Assembly: GCF_019703515.2 (NCBI RefSeq)
Contig: NC_059356.1
Coordinates: forward strand, 22,263,197 to 22,327,196
Origin: Myxocyprinus asiaticus
Lineage: Eukaryota > Chordata > Actinopteri > Cypriniformes > Catostomidae
Reading direction: 5' to 3'
Length of the DNA stretch: 64,000 bases
The position numbers and the translations under genes are program-made. This document shows positions 1 through 12,650 of the stretch, piece by piece; positions within the stretch are counted from its first letter, which is position 1; each line of letters starts with the position of its first letter. The notes under the pieces were generated by a model, which saw only the letters and a program-made list of their open reading frames with translations, made no database searches and had not been told where the DNA came from.

Positions 1-1435
1 AGGTGCTGGCAATGTACATGCACAACAAACTAGTGATCCACCTCTCAGAACATACTCTCCCAGAGTCTCAGTGTGGCTTTAGGAAAGGCAGAAGCACCAC
101 TGACATGATCTTCATCATAAGGCAGCTACAGGAGAAAAGTAGAGAACATCACTGCAACCTTTACATGGCCTTTATTGACCTCTCAAATGCATTTGACACC
201 ATCAATTGTGAGATGCTCTGGAAATATCTTTTACAACTTGGAGTGCCACCCAAGTTTCTCTCCATACTTCACCAATTACATGATGGAATGCAAGCCAGAG
301 TCATCGCCGGAGGCCTCCAATCAGAGCCTTTCGCTGTAGAGGTTGGGGTCAAGCAGGGATGTGTCTTGGCTGCTGTTCTATTCAACCTTCTGCTGTCAGC
401 CATCACACACCTATTCCATCTCACCCTTGGAAACACAGAGGGTATTCATATCCAGTACCACCTAGATGGAAATCTCTTCAATGTCTGACGGCTCCAGACT
501 TGCAGTAAAACCCTGACACGCCAGATATGCGAACTGCAATATGCAGATGACTGTGCTGTTGTAGCTCTCACTCCACAATCGATGCAGCATGCTCTCAACA
601 TAATCTCCAGCATTTATCAGTCCTTTGGCCCTCCAGATCAACATTCAGAAGACAGAAGTTGTTGTACAGCCCACAGAACACCCCTCCATACTTCTGACTT
701 TCCACATCAATGGTGTTCCACTAAAAGTGGTGGACAGGTTTAACTACCTTGTTTTCACACTCTCCTCAGATTGCTGTCTTTCCCATGAAATACACAACCG
801 CATCAACAAAGCTTCTACAGCCTTTGGGCGCTTACGTGTGAGAGTCTTTGAGAACAAAAACCTGAGAATAGCCACCAAGGTTGCTGTTTACAATGCGGTA
901 TGTGTTTTACGGGGCAGAGACATGGACACTGTACAGACGATACATTACACTCTTGCAGGGTTTCCATGTGCAATGTCTCCAAAAAATACTTGGTCTCTCT
1001 TGGGAGGATCAGACGCCCCACATAGAGATCCTTGCTAAAACTAACTCCCTCTGTGTGGAAACAATGCTGACCAAGCGTCATCTTCATTGGCTTGGGCATG
1101 TCATCCGCATGCCAGAGCATTGCTTACCACGGCAAGTCCTCTATGGTCAAATCCCTGCAGAAAATCGCGCTGCTGGTGGGCAGAAGAGGCGCTTTAAGGA
1201 CTGTACCAAAATCATTCTAAAACACTGTGGTATTGACCCCACACATGTTGAGATCCTAGTTTGCAACAGGCCAGTCTGGCATGCCTCCTGTTCCAAAGGG
1301 ATTGAAGTACTGCATCACAACATTCAGCAGTTGTGGAACGAAAAATGCGATCAGGCATTGCTTCAGCATCAGGGGTCTCCTGCCCCATTTGCAATAGAGT
1401 GTGTGGCTCTAGGATTGGCCTCCACAGCCACATGA
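1..1435 (+). pseudogene. Non-LTR (LINE) reverse transcriptase remnant, 3' part of ORF2
   Basis: Reverse-transcribes element RNA at a nicked target in the LINE life cycle. The palm domain is readable: motif A 'FIDLSNAFD' (171-197), 'GVKQGCVLA' near 350 and the catalytic 'YADD' box at 540-551. A C-terminal region follows with 'YGAETWTL' and 'RHLHWLGHVIRM', typical of LINE ORF2 tails. The reading frame is broken three times: an in-frame TGA at 486-488, a frameshift near 625 and another near 890-905. The frame closes at 1433-1435. The fragment runs off the left window edge, so the endonuclease half is not visible. Clade is uncertain (RTE-like or another fish LINE group). It is dead as it stands. 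Confidence 0.85.
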
Positions 1436-1528
1436 AATGGAACCAGCATCAACCTAGCTGACAACTTTACCCAAATCCCTTCCTACTCCTTTGAAGCAAG
1501 TGTCATCATCGGACATGATTGACAAGCA

Positions 1529-1634
1529 AGAGAGAGAGAGAGAGTGAGAGAGATAGAGATAGAGAGAGAGAGAGAGAGTGTGTGTGTGTGTGTGTGTGTG
1601 AGAGAGAAAGAGAGAGAGAGAGAGAGAGTGAGAG
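1529..1634. repeat. (AG)n/(TG)n compound microsatellite
   Basis: About 100 bp of AG dinucleotides interrupted by a run of TG repeats. Serine/leucine-rich frames across it are artefacts of the dinucleotide. Confidence 0.95.
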
Positions 1635-1904
1635 CATTTGTGTAGGTCGTCCCATTGATTACGTGAATGACTCTATAGGACAGTAACAGCAGCTGATTCT
1701 TTGAGCTCATTGCAAACCAGCTAAAAATAACAGCTGCTTTCAAGCTACTACATTGTAAAAAGTGGTAACATGTAATTGTTTCTTTATGTAGCTATTTCTA
1801 CCTGATCTAACCCATAATATATATATAATTTTTTTTTTCTTAAATCAAACCAATTAATTTAGATGTTACCACGTCACCCATGCCTAAATCCACCACTGAA
1901 TGGT

Positions 1905-2098
1905 AGCATCAGACACCATTCACTTTCATTCCATCTTTTTTTCTGCACAGTAAAAGTGAATGGTGACAGAGGCTAAAATTCTGCCTAACATCTCCTTTTG
2001 TCTTCCACAGAAGAAAGAAAGTTATACTGGTTTGAAATAACATGAGGGTGATTAAAAGATGAAAGCATTTTAATTTTGGGTGGACTATCCCTTTAAAT
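1905..2098. mobile_element. 3' half of a TTAA-flanked MITE
   Basis: Ends with 'GGACTATCCCTTTAA', matching the right end of the complete element at 44914-45344, and shares its inner segment 'CTTCCACAGAAGAAAGA'. Only the right half is present. TTAA at the end suggests a piggyBac- or Kolobok-type target. The stretch 1635-1904 between this and the microsatellite holds nothing recognisable. Confidence 0.6.
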
Positions 2099-2649
2099 AG
2101 TCTCCCTCCTTGTCCACCCTATCACATCCATCACCTCTTTTGCCCTGCCCCTTTCATCTTTTTCCCTCTAATCTTTCTCTTATGGCCGTATTGTGATATT
2201 TTAGTTTTCGCCATCACGCTGGTTAGATTACATGGATTATGGATTATATTTGGAGAGAAATTCACACCAGCCTGTAGTTAGTGGGCAGATGGCTGTGGGT
2301 TTGATCTTAGCAAAGCAGATGTTTCTCTACTTAAAACATTTTTCTCATCTGTACATGTTTCCTTAGTGTCATATTGACCAACTAACTTCTAAACATTATT
2401 GACAGATTTATAATGCATACATTCTTATTGTAGTTGTAGTAAATGATAAGGGAGGTTATGGGGCAAACAATCTTGTGCGTAAATGGAGCATGCACTGGCT
2501 GGTTTTGAAGTGACTGGCATGCACTTCAGAGATATGTTTTAGAGACTGTGTTATTTCCTGATCTTAATTTATTTAACAGAGTAAACTCACTTTAAAGTGA
2601 TTCCTGAATAATTCTGAGTGGTGGTTTAACAGGATATTAGGTTATTGCA

Positions 2650-3212
2650 TGAAAATCCCAGGACATCAGCAGTTACAGAAATACTCAAACCAGCCCGTCT
2701 GGCTCCAGCAATCATCCATGCGATTATTTAATAGCCAATCATGTGGCAGCAGTGCATAAAATCATGCAGACACGGGTCAGGAGCTTCAGTTAATGTACTG
2801 TACACATCAACCATCAGAATAGGGAAAAGTGTGATCTCAGTGATTTGGACCATGGCATGATTGTTGGTGCCAGACAGGCTGGTTTGATTATTTATGTAAC
2901 TGTTGATCTACTGGGATTTTTATACACAACAGTCTCTAGAATTTACTCTGGTTCCAAAAACAAAAAACATCAAGTGAGCGGCAGTTCTGCTGATGGAAAT
3001 ATCGTGTTGATGAGAGAGGTCAACAGAGAATGGCCAGACTGGTTCGAACTGACAGTCTACGGTAACTCAGATAACCGCTCTGTACAACTGTGGTGTGAAT
3101 AATAGCATCTCAGTACGCTATTCTGAGATGCGGGCTGGCGTTCATTTGGTGGCACGAGGGGGACCTACACAATATTAAGCAGGTGGTTTTAATGTTGTGG
3201 CTGATTGGTGTA
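2650..3212 (+). mobile_element. Palindromic Tc1-like element, left arm truncated
   Basis: Shares the sequence of the complete palindromic element at 14015-14878. The right arm is complete and ends in the shared terminus 'GTGGCTGATTGGTGTA'. The left arm begins only at about 2650, so roughly 250 bp of its outer part is missing. Within it, 2845-3102 encodes a helix-turn-helix transposase N-terminus ('GARQAGL' ... 'TTVSRIYS') with no catalytic DDE domain. It cannot encode a working transposase and could move only in trans. Confidence 0.75.
2845..3102 (+). pseudogene. Tc1-type transposase N-terminal HTH fragment
   Basis: An 85-codon frame with the DNA-binding helix-turn-helix of a Tc1/mariner-like transposase. 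The region 'GARQAGL' to 'TVSRIYS' reads as a paired-like HTH, followed by partly frame-shifted codons corresponding to 'REWPDWF' on this strand. The related minus-strand frame at 14132-14377 in the second copy has a better-preserved version. The catalytic domain is absent, so this is a binding-domain relic. Confidence 0.6.
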
Positions 3213-4594
3213 TATATACAGAAATATATCATACTAAACCAGCATTTATCTATTTATTGGCATGTCCCCTTTTTGTTTTAATTTGACAGCATGTACTCAA
3301 GCTGGCATGGAGATATCTATGATATTTTGATATTATGATATTTTTCATTTTCTTTCTTCAGTTTAGTCATTTGTAAAACAGATTAGTCTTCCACTTAGCA
3401 CAATGCTGCATGGCCCACAGACTGAATAGGGTGAACAGTGTAGATTTATGACAGGCTAGTAGCCACAGAGGACATAGGATCATGAACTCTGAGACCTCTC
3501 CCCCCTTCTGCTCCAGACATAAACATCCATGTGTACCCATCTATTCATACTGTACAGCTTTATAGTTACAGTACAGTATTAGAACATAACACACTGACAT
3601 CTTTCCTGATGGAGTGTATGAAATGATAATGGAGTGTGCAGGAGCTCCAGGACTGTATTATGAGCACTGGGTGGACATAATGAGACAAGCACATGGGAAA
3701 GACTCTGAGCAGTGCTGGAACCACATACACGCTTGATTTAACAAATGTTTTGGTACAGTGGAAATACTGATTCGGAAAAAAAAATGGAGATTGAAGCAAG
3801 CCATCAAGAAAAGATTAAGTTCGCTATATTTTCCCTTCCAGTCATGAGAAACTGTCCAAGGCAGGATGTTTGATTGAGAGTAAAAAGCAGAGCTCAAAGA
3901 CAGGATGGCAGAAGGTGGAAGTAGCATAAGAGAAACTTGATCCTGACTAAGTCTTGGGATGGAGCTACAGTCTCCCACTGTTTCTATCTCCTCTTATCTT
4001 GTGGACTGCGGTGGTTATTAGGATAATTTGGTCTGGTTTGGTGGTAAGAGAGGATGAGTAATGTGGACAATGGGCACTGGAGGGTAGTCAGAGTAATCTG
4101 AGATAAAAACTCTCTCACACATACATGAACACACATCATGGATAGAAGTTAACAGTTAATTCAATGAAACTTGCAAAGGCATTTCCACAGGCTTGAAATA
4201 GTATTGCATTTTTAAAAACAACAATAATAATTAAACGTAGAAGTGGCACATAAAACTCAGTTTGCAAAAATGTAGTAATAACATTCATTCTAAGAGACTA
4301 GGTTGCAAATGATAATAATAATAAATTTTATTTGAATAGCACCTTTCATACATCAAGTGCAGCTCAAAGTGCTTCACATGTAAGAAATTAAATGTCACCG
4401 GAAGTGACTGCATTAAAATGTATAAAAATATAAAAAAGAAAATGAAAAGAAATGTGTTTTAAATGAAAATTTATATTTCGTATTTTTATTATTTTTAAAA
4501 ATAAATAATAGTAAAAAGTAAAACATTAAGTACATTTAATTTAGTTTTATTTCTATTTTATTTTCAATTTGTCCTTAGTTTAGTATTTTAGTTT
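3213..4594. other. Gene-free stretch with a short repeat tail
   Basis: Nothing codes convincingly here. At about 4310-4395 a run of AAT is followed by 'AGCACCTTTCA' and 'CAAAGTGCTTCACATG'. This motif is common at the ends of fish interspersed repeats, and a related stretch is at 47165-47235. The last 200 bp are A/T rich, directly before DIRS copy 1. Confidence 0.4.
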
Positions 4595-4797
4595 CCCTAT
4601 CTGTCACTCACTCGAAGTTGTGTCGATGTAGTGACACTAGGGGTCACTCTTGGGAGCCCGAGACACCTCTGGTCTTTGATAAAAGGCCAATGAAAATTGG
4701 CGAGTGGTATTTGCATGCCACTCCCCCGGACATACAGGTATAAAAGGAGCTGGTATGCAACCACTCATTCAGATTTTCTCTTCGGAACCGAACGTTC
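4595..4797 (+). repeat. Left terminal repeat of DIRS copy 1
   Basis: Matches 48960-49147 closely and is inverted relative to 53188-53384. It contains the 'GTGTCGATGTAGTGACAC' motif and a TATA box, so it likely doubles as the promoter. Confidence 0.8.
4741..4748 (+). promoter_or_regulatory. TATA box of DIRS copy 1
   Basis: 'TATAAAAG' sits inside the left terminal repeat, conserved at 49104-49111 in copy 2. Transcription would start shortly downstream, before the gag region. Confidence 0.55.
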
Positions 4798-5044
4798 ATG
4801 CTCACTGAGCTGAATACTACTGTTCATTCACCTCTGCTGGATCTGACAGCGCATTTCAGCGGCTTCTCCCCCCTCTGCACTGGTGCACTGCAGAGAATGC
4901 CACTGGGCGCTTCGGCAGAAATAAAAGAGTATATTTCTCTAAAAGAGCGGCACACACGGAACGTCTTTTTAAAGACACGTCTTTCTAAAGATGCTTTTCC
5001 GATTGTGTGTTATTCCTGGTTGCGCTCGTTATCTCTCGCCTTCT

Positions 5045-6240
5045 GACGATCACGATCACTGTCATTCGTGTCTGGGCACTGCTCACGCGGAGACAGCGTT
5101 CGTGGATGGTCATGTTCTCATTGCGAGGATATGTCCATGGCAACGTTGTGGTCGCGGCTCACCTTCGTAAGAAAGCAAGCCACCCCAGAGGCTCCCGCCT
5201 CGGTCCTTTTACCCACGGGTATGAGGCCAGCGTGGCTAGCACTGGGGGCGATTTGGGGACCCCAATGGGACTGCCTCCGCCGGGTATCCCCCCGCAGACC
5301 TCCCATTCCCCAGCACGCTCGTCTGCCCTGATCGGGCTTCCGGATGAGTCCGCCGGCTTGTCTCACAGCGAGTTCGACCTCTTATTCGGAGCCTGTGAAA
5401 GTGATGAGCTCTCGAGCGCAGCATCGGAGAGCGGGCTCGTCCAGTCGGAAGCCTCAGCTGGGCTCCTCCCTTTGGGGACGATTGCCCAGTCACAGGCTGA
5501 TGCGGAGATGACGACATGCTTTCCCGGGCATCTGCGAGCGTTGGCTAGAGTGGAACTCACTGCTCTTCCCTGAACCCTCGCGGCTCGGTGATTGGTTCCT
5601 GGGCTCGCAGCGCCACTCAAAGCCATGCCCCGCCCCCGTTCCTTTCTTCCCGGAAGTGCATGAAGAGCTGACAAGGTCGCGGGAGGCATTTTTTACTGCC
5701 CAGTCCCGATCTTTTCAGCTTCCCCGCCCTCACTACCCTTGATGGTGGGGCAGCCAAGGGCTATTCGGCAATCCCCCGGTGGATAAAAGCGCTCGCGGTG
5801 CACCTATACCCACAGAGTGCCGCCACCTGGCACGGGTGCCCAAAGCCCCTGTCCAAGGCCTGTAGGTTTACGTCATCTCTGACGGCCAAGGCCTACGGTG
5901 CCGCTGGACAAGCCGCCTCCACCCTGCACACCATGGCTCTCCTGCAAGTCCGCCAAGGTGCTAAAGGAACTGCACGAGGGTAGTTCCGTCCCAGGACTGA
6001 TGCAGGAACTGTGCTCGGCGACCGACCTCGCTCTCTGAGCGACAGAGGTCATGGCGTGGTCTCTCGGGTGGACGATGGCCACACTAGTGGTCCAGGAGCG
6101 CCACCTTTGGCTCAACATGGTCGAGATGGGTGAGACCGACATGACATGATTCTTTGCTGCACCCATTTCCCAGGCGGGCCTATTCAGCGACACCGTCAAG
6201 GACTTTACCCAGCAGTTTTCGATGGAGGAGCAGTAGACAG
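5045..6240 (+). pseudogene. DIRS gag-like ORF1, frameshifted
   Basis: Encodes the structural (gag-like) protein of the DIRS element. The reading is spread over all three frames. 5045-5113 gives 'HCHSCLGTAHAETAF', and the next frame gives 'CSHCEDM', together a Cys-pair motif like a zinc-binding knuckle. A third frame carries 'FDLLFGACESDELSSAASE'. Near 5650 'PEVHEELTRSRE' appears, and from 5798 'MHLYPQSAATW' and 'AYGAAGQAAS'. The same 'PEVHNEL' block is seen on the minus strand in copy 3, supporting the assignment. Several frameshifts and stops make it non-functional. The counterpart in copy 2 is deleted. Confidence 0.7.
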
Positions 6241-6929
6241 ATGCTAGCCGGCATATCCTGCCCTGGTGTGGCTCAAGATCCCGCAACCCGTCTACTCATC
6301 GCCAAGGGCGTCCCCCTGCGGTGACGCAGGAAGCAGACGCCACCCGTCTCGCGGCCGCCCAGAACCCATGAAAGGCTTCAAAGCACCCTTGAGATGGGCG
6401 ACCAAAGGACAACAAAAACCCGCTGCTCTGGAGCTGGTAAGCAGATCTCTCCATCTTTTTGTTACCTTTTGCATTTAATTGTGCTGCATGCCCAAATGGA
6501 GCGGTTTCCTTGTTCCCTGTGTCACATATCCAGTGTGCACGGCCATCATCACGACCACCGTCCACCACTCTATTTGACAGGTTTGGCGCTCCAGCGGCGG
6601 TCTCCCGCACCTGAGCGCCCAGCTGTGGCACAAATCCGCCCCCGATGTGACGGCCTCTTCCTCTCCCGTCCCAGGCTGTTCCAGGGGTGGTCACAAGGAG
6701 CCAGGTAAGTGCTTCGATGTCCTTAGACTCAGCACGGCCACGACGTGGTGTGGCACCCCGAGCTCTGCCCCGCCGCGAGGCCCCACCTGCCGGTACTTCC
6801 GATGACGTTGTCCCTTTGGCCCCCCTTGCGCGGAACTTGGATGCATGGCTTGTGTTTTTCAATCGGTCGCGAGGGCTGGTCCGGAACGTCCGACTCGGCT
6901 GCGCGATTCTTCGCCAGGCGTCCGCCCAG

Positions 6930-8440
6930 GTTCAGCTGTGTTCACTTCACCTTGGTGAAGGACTAAAATGCTGCTACCTTGCACGGAGATCACTACCATC
7001 CTACAGAAGGGCGCGATAGAACCTGTCCCTCCAGCCGAGATGAAGAAGGGGTTTTTCAGCCTCTAATTCATCGTACCGAAAAAAGGCGGTGGGTTGCGGC
7101 CAATCTTGGACCTGTGAGTTCTGAACTAGGCTTTACACAGACTCCCATTCAAGATGCTGATGCAAAAACGCATTCTGGCGAGTGTCCGGCATCAAGATTG
7201 GTTTTCAGCGATAGACCCGAAGGATGCGTATTTCCACGTCTTGATTCTTCCTCGACAAAGTCCCTTCCTGCGGTTTGCGTCCGAGAGTCAGGCGTATCAG
7301 TACAAAGTCCTCCTCTCCTCGCATCTTTATGAAGGTCGCAGAGGCTGCCCTTGCCCATTATGGGAGGTGGGTATTCGCATTCTAAACTATCTCGACTGGC
7401 TAATCCTAGCTCATTCTCGAGACATGTTGTGTGCACACAGGGACCTGGTGCTCTCACACCTCAGCCGACTAGGGCTTCGGGTCAACTGGGAAAAGAGCAA
7501 GCTCCTCCCGGTTCAGAGCATCCCTTTTCTCGGTTTGGAGTTGGACTCAGTCTCCTTGACAGCGTGCCTTATGAATGAGCGTGCCCAGTCGGTGCTGGCC
7601 TGTTTGAAGGCATTCAAACAGAAAACAGCGGATCCACAGAAACTTTTTCAGAGGCTCCTGGGGCATATGGCATCCTTGGCGGTGGCCACCCCGCTCGGGT
7701 TGATGCATATGAGGCCGCTTCAGCACTGGCTCCAGACTCGAGTCCCGAGATGGGCATGGCGCCAAGGGACACGTCGCGTGGTCATCACGCCGGACTGTCA
7801 CTGTCTTTTCAGCCCTTGGACCGACATCTCGTTTCTACGGGCAGGTGTTCCTCTAGAACTGGTCTCCAGGCATGTCGTGGTCACGACAGACGCGTCCAAA
7901 ACGGGATGGGGCGCTGTTTGCAACGGGCACGCAGCCACTGGCCTCTGGACGGGTCCGCGACTGCATTGGCACATCAACTGCCTTGAGTTGTTAGCAATTC
8001 TGCTCGCCCTGCAGAGGTTTGAATCCAGGGCAAGCACATGTTAGTTCAGACAGACAACACGACAACGGTAGCATATGTCAACCGCCAAGGCGGTCTGCGC
8101 GCTTGTTGTATGTCACAACTCGCCCGCCGTCTCCTCCTCTGCAGTCAGCAGCACTTAAAGTCGCTGCAAGCCACTCACATCCCGGGTAACCTCAACACTA
8201 CAGCGGACGTGCTGTCACGACAGGTTACCCTCAGGGGAGAGTGGAGACTCCACCCTCAGGTGGTCCAGCTGATTTGGAGTCAATTTGACAGGCACAGGTG
8301 CACCTGTTCGCCTCCCAAGAATCCTCCCCACTGCCCGCTCTGGTACGCCCTGACCGAGGCCCCCCTTGGCATAGACGTGCTGGCACACAGCTGGCCCCCT
8401 GGCATGCGCAAATATGCTTTTCCCCAATGAGCCTGCCTGC
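6930..8440 (+). pseudogene. DIRS reverse transcriptase/RNase H, copy 1
   Basis: RT copies the element's RNA and RNase H removes it. The main frame runs 7154-8044 with 'DWFSAIDPKDAYF' (motif A region), 'FLGLELDSVSLTA', and RNase H motifs 'VVVTTDASKTGWG' and 'INCLELLAILLAL'. It continues in the same sense from 8038 with 'VQTDNTTTVAYVNRQGG' and 'THIPGNLNTTADVLSR' after a frame change. The catalytic box reads 'YLDWL' near 7390 where copy 2 has 'YLDDWL', so one of the two metal-binding aspartates is lost. A short deletion also removes the 'PFGLSLSP' block. The region upstream of 7154 is out of frame. Inactive. Confidence 0.85.
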
Positions 8441-8449
8441 ACAGACCCT

Positions 8450-9284
8450 ATTACCCCCTTTTTTTTTCAAGTGATGAAAAAGATTTCCTGTAGTTTTTTT
8501 TTTTTTAGTTTCGTCATAATAACAATGCTTACAATTAAAATGTAAAAAATTAGTTCTGTTAACCCTGATCTTTATGCGGGGAGAGAAAGACAGAGATGTG
8601 TACTAAAATGAATGATCATGTTACAGTATGTGTCATTACTTTTGGGTCAGCTTCACAAATTGTGGCTTTATTACTATTACAGTCCTCAAAACACAGACAA
8701 AATCATTATATCAGTATATCATCACCTGCTATGTTTTATTTATGTTAAATAAACAGACAAAAAAGGGCTTTGTAAAAGAGTATTGCTAAAGGCTCTCTCT
8801 GTTTCTTTCTGTTTCTCTAATGACAGCCACATGGGCTGAGGCACTGATTCAGCGGTAGGGCCGAATGCCACGTTCTCTGTATTTCTGTGCAGCACCAGTG
8901 GTGTGTTAACTTCAGTGCCCTGAGGATGGGGAAATTTAAGGTGTTCTCTGATGGGCTACAGCTTTCCAGAGGTCTACAGTTGAAAAAGCATCTTCTGTGC
9001 TCCCACATTTCAGTTCAGTACAGTTCAGTTTAATCAGCAAGACAAAATTATTTACAAAAATAAAAGTCTGTTTTTATTTATCCTGTTGTGACCTAATTGA
9101 CACTGCTGTTGGGTTTGTTAACTTGATCTATGTTAGCAAAGATGTGAAGTCGCTGTCAGATTGTTGTCGTGTCTCTCTGAGCAGCTTTGTAAATGTGTCA
9201 CCGGTCGGCCAATAACAATGAGCCAGCTTGAGCTGACTTCCTACTGTAAATTTACTCTACAGTCATTTCACACCCTACCCTTCC
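8450..9284. other. Gene-free stretch after DIRS copy 1
   Basis: Starts with T-rich runs at 8459-8505. No convincing gene or element boundary is seen; frames here are short and composition-driven. Confidence 0.4.
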
Positions 9285-9437
9285 CCAGTGGTGTAGTAGT
9301 GTCTGAAGAGGTGAGCATACTGTGAATGTATGAAAGATCACCCAAAAAATTCTGCTTAGAGATATAAATTGAACTGATTTGATAACAGGAGAAAAAGGTA
9401 CTGCGGACAGCAGTAAAACGAAAAAAAAAAAAAAAAA
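9285..9437. repeat. Interspersed repeat, 'AGTGGTGTAGT' family, copy 1
   Basis: Begins 'CAGTGGTGTAGTAGTG' with 'CTGAAGAGGTGAGCATACTG', and later has 'GGTACTGCGGACAGCAG' and a poly-A run. The order matches 12946-13150. Class unknown. Confidence 0.5.
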
Positions 9438-9741
9438 AGAGAGAGAGCATCAAAAACTAGCAGGGGTGCAACAACATGCAGTATTTTCACAAAGTTTAAT
9501 TGTATAAGTTACATATATATATACAGTTGTGCTCAAAAGTTTGCATACCCTTGGAGAATTGGTAATATATGTACCATTTTTAAAGAAAACATGAGTGAGC
9601 AGGTAAAACATTTCTTTTATTTCTTATGGGATTCATATTCAACTGTAGGTTATAACAGAATGGCACAATCATAAAACAAAACATGGCAACAATGAAAAAA
9701 ATTAAATGACCCCTGTTCAAAAGTCTGCATATCATTAGTTC

Positions 9742-10274
<533 letters not shown>

Positions 10275-10289
10275 TTAGATACTGAGCCA

Positions 10290-11262
10290 AGGGGAACAGA
10301 AAAGAACTGTCAAAAGACCTGCGTAACAAGGTAATGGAACTTTATAAAGATGGAAAAGGATATAAAAAGATATCCAAAGCCTTGAAAAAGGCAGTCAGTA
10401 CTGTTCAATCACTTATTAAGAAGTGGAAAATTCAGGGATCTCTTGATACCAAGCCAAGGTCAGGTAGACCAAGAAAGATTTCAGCCACAACTGCCAGAAG
10501 AATTGTTCAGGATACAAAGAAAAACCCACAGGTAACCTCAGGAGAAATACAGGCTGCTCTGGAAAAAGATGGTGTGATTGTTTCAAGGAGCACAATACGA
10601 CGATACTTGAACAAATATGAGCTGCATGGTTGAGTTGCCAGAAAGAAGCCTTTACTGTGCCAGTGCCACAAAAATGGCCGGTTACAATATGCCCGACAAC
10701 ACCTTGACACGCCTCACAGCTTCTGGCACACTGTAATTTGGAGTGACAAGACCAAAATAGAGCTTTATGGTCACAACCATAAGCACTATGTTTGGAGAGG
10801 GGTCAGCTGATGTTTTGGGGGTGTGTGAGCTCTGAAGCCACGGGGAATTTTGTGAAAATTGATGGCAAGATGAATGCAGCATGTTATCAGAAAATACTGG
10901 CAGACAATTTGCATTCTTCTGCACGAAAGCTGCGCATGGGATGCTCTTGGAATTTCCAGCACGACAATGACCCTAAGCACAAGGCCAAGTTGACCCTCCA
11001 GTGGTTACAACAGAAAAAGGTGAAGGTTCTGGAGTGGCCATCACAGTCTCCTGACCTTAATATCATCGAGCCACTCTGGGGAGATCTCAAACGTGCAGTT
11101 CATGCAAGACGACCAAAGACTTTGCATGACCTGGAGCATTTTGCCAAGACGAATGGGCAGCTATACCACCTGCAAGAATTTGGGGCCTCATGGACAACTA
11201 TTACAAAAGACTGCATGCTGTCATTGATGCTAAAGGGGGCAATACACAGTATTAAGAACTAA
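10290..11262 (+). pseudogene. Tc1 transposase, nearly full length, broken
   Basis: Cut-and-paste DDE transposase acting at terminal repeats in the nucleus. 10334-10633 holds the N-terminal paired-like HTH ('ELYKDGKGYKKISKALK'), a GRPR-type hook ('SGRPRKIS') and the second HTH. The frame stops at TGA 10631-10633 where an arginine codon is expected, then continues in the same frame through 'VIWSDKTKIELYG' (first catalytic Asp at 10745) to another stop. 10792-11262, in another frame, has 'HDNDPKHKAK' (second Asp) and 'NIIEPLWGDLKRAV' (Glu at 11068-11070). A deletion after 'YVWR' removes about 20 codons. Three lesions make it inactive. Confidence 0.85.
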
Positions 11263-11478
11263 GGTTATGCAGACTTTTGAACAGGGGTCATTTCATTTTT
11301 TTTTTTTCCATTGTTGCCATGTTTTGTTTTATGATTGTGCCATTCTGTTATAACCTACAGTTGAATATGACTCCCATAAGAAATGCCTTTTGCCTGCTCA
11401 CTCATGTTTTCTTTAAAAATGGTACAAACTGTATATTACCAATTCTCCAAGGGTATGCAAACTTTTTAGCACCACTGT

Positions 11479-11509
11479 GTGTGTGTGTGTGTATGTATAT
11501 ATGTATATG

Positions 11510-11569
<60 letters not shown>

Positions 11570-11577
11570 TGTATATG

Positions 11578-11610
<33 letters not shown>

Positions 11611-11759
11611 GTATATGTATATATGTATATGTATATATGTATATGTATATGTATGTATATGTATATGTATGTATATGTATGTATATATATATATATGTAT
11701 ATATATATGTATATATGTATATGTGTATATATATGTATATGTGTATATATATATATATA

Positions 11760-11791
<32 letters not shown>

Positions 11792-11798
11792 CACACAC

Positions 11799-11856
<58 letters not shown>
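11479..11856. repeat. (TG)n-(TATG/TA)n-(CT)n microsatellite block
   Basis: About 380 bp of continuous simple repeat between a Tc1 element and a Tc1-type MITE. All Tyr/Ile- and Ser/Leu-rich frames in it are artefacts. Confidence 0.95.
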
Positions 11857-11859
<3 letters not shown>

Positions 11860-12373
11860 CGGTCAAAAGTTTTGAAACACTTGACTGAAATGTTTCTCAT
11901 GATCTTAAAAATCTTTTGATCTGAAGGCATATGCTTAAATGTTTGAAATGAGTTTTGTAGACAAAAATATAATTGTGCCAACATATTTAATTATAGAACT
12001 AAAATGAGATATATATATTTAAATTGATGACTTGGACCAAATAATAAAGAAAAGCAGCCGATAAGCACCCAACATAGATGGGAACTCCTTCAATACTGTT
12101 TAAAAATCATCCCAGGGTGATACCTCAAGAAGTTGGTTGAGAAAATGTCAAGAGTACATGTCTGCAAATTCTAGGCAAAGGGTGACTACTTTGAAGATGC
12201 TAAAATATAACACAGTTTTGATTTATTTTGGATTTTTATAGTCACAACATAATTCCCATAGTTCCATTTATGTTATTCTATAGTTTTGATGACTTTACTA
12301 TTATTCTAAAATGTGAAGAAAAAAAAATTATAATAAAGAATGAGTGTGTTTCAAAACATTTGACCGGTAGTGT
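11857..12373. mobile_element. Tc1-type MITE with 'ACCGGTCAAA' termini
   Basis: Inverted termini 'TACCGGTCAAAAGTTTTGAA' (11857) and its complement ending 'TTTGACCGGTAGTGTA' (12373). About 520 bp and non-coding. The first few bases of the left terminus are replaced by the flanking (CT)n run. Confidence 0.75.
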
Positions 12374-12439
12374 ATATATTTACGTTTAGCAGGGAAATCA
12401 ATTTACAGCGCAAATTTTGGTTACTCCAGGGATGCTTGT

Positions 12440-12650
12440 GCATCAGACGCTGGAAATGTCCCGCCCCTTGCTGAAACGGAAAATATGATTGGTTTGCAAA
12501 TATCCAATCGCGTCTGAAATGAAGGTTCTGATTGGTGGATCAGCTTAGTCGGGCTGTTTATCTTGTCAGTGCCATCAGTTGCGCTCCAGCAGCTCCGTGC
12601 GCGTTTAGAGAGAATCTATGTACACTTAGATGTGTCACTTTCAGGGGAAA

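Larger units (their letters stand above)
4595..8449 (+). mobile_element. DIRS retrotransposon copy 1, 3' truncated
   Basis: Tyrosine-recombinase retrotransposon, recognised by near-identity to copy 2 (48960-53384) and by its DIRS gag and RT/RNase H. It has the left terminal repeat starting 'CCCTATCTGTCACTCACTC' at 4595, gag remnants (about 5045-6240) and RT/RNase H (about 6930-8440). Homology to copy 2 stops at 8449 ('ACAGACCCT'), so the recombinase gene, internal complementary region and right terminal repeat are missing. Unlike copy 2 it retains the gag region. It is GC-richer than its surroundings. Confidence 0.85.

Noticed and set aside
5118..5690. Long minus-strand frames over the DIRS gag region
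   Set aside because: Antisense shadows of GC-rich gag sequence, with no recognisable motifs.
11277..11919. Long Tyr/Ile/Val- and Ser/Leu-rich frames on both strands
   Set aside because: They are translations of (TA)n, (TG)n and (CT)n repeats; open in all frames because the repeat has few stops.
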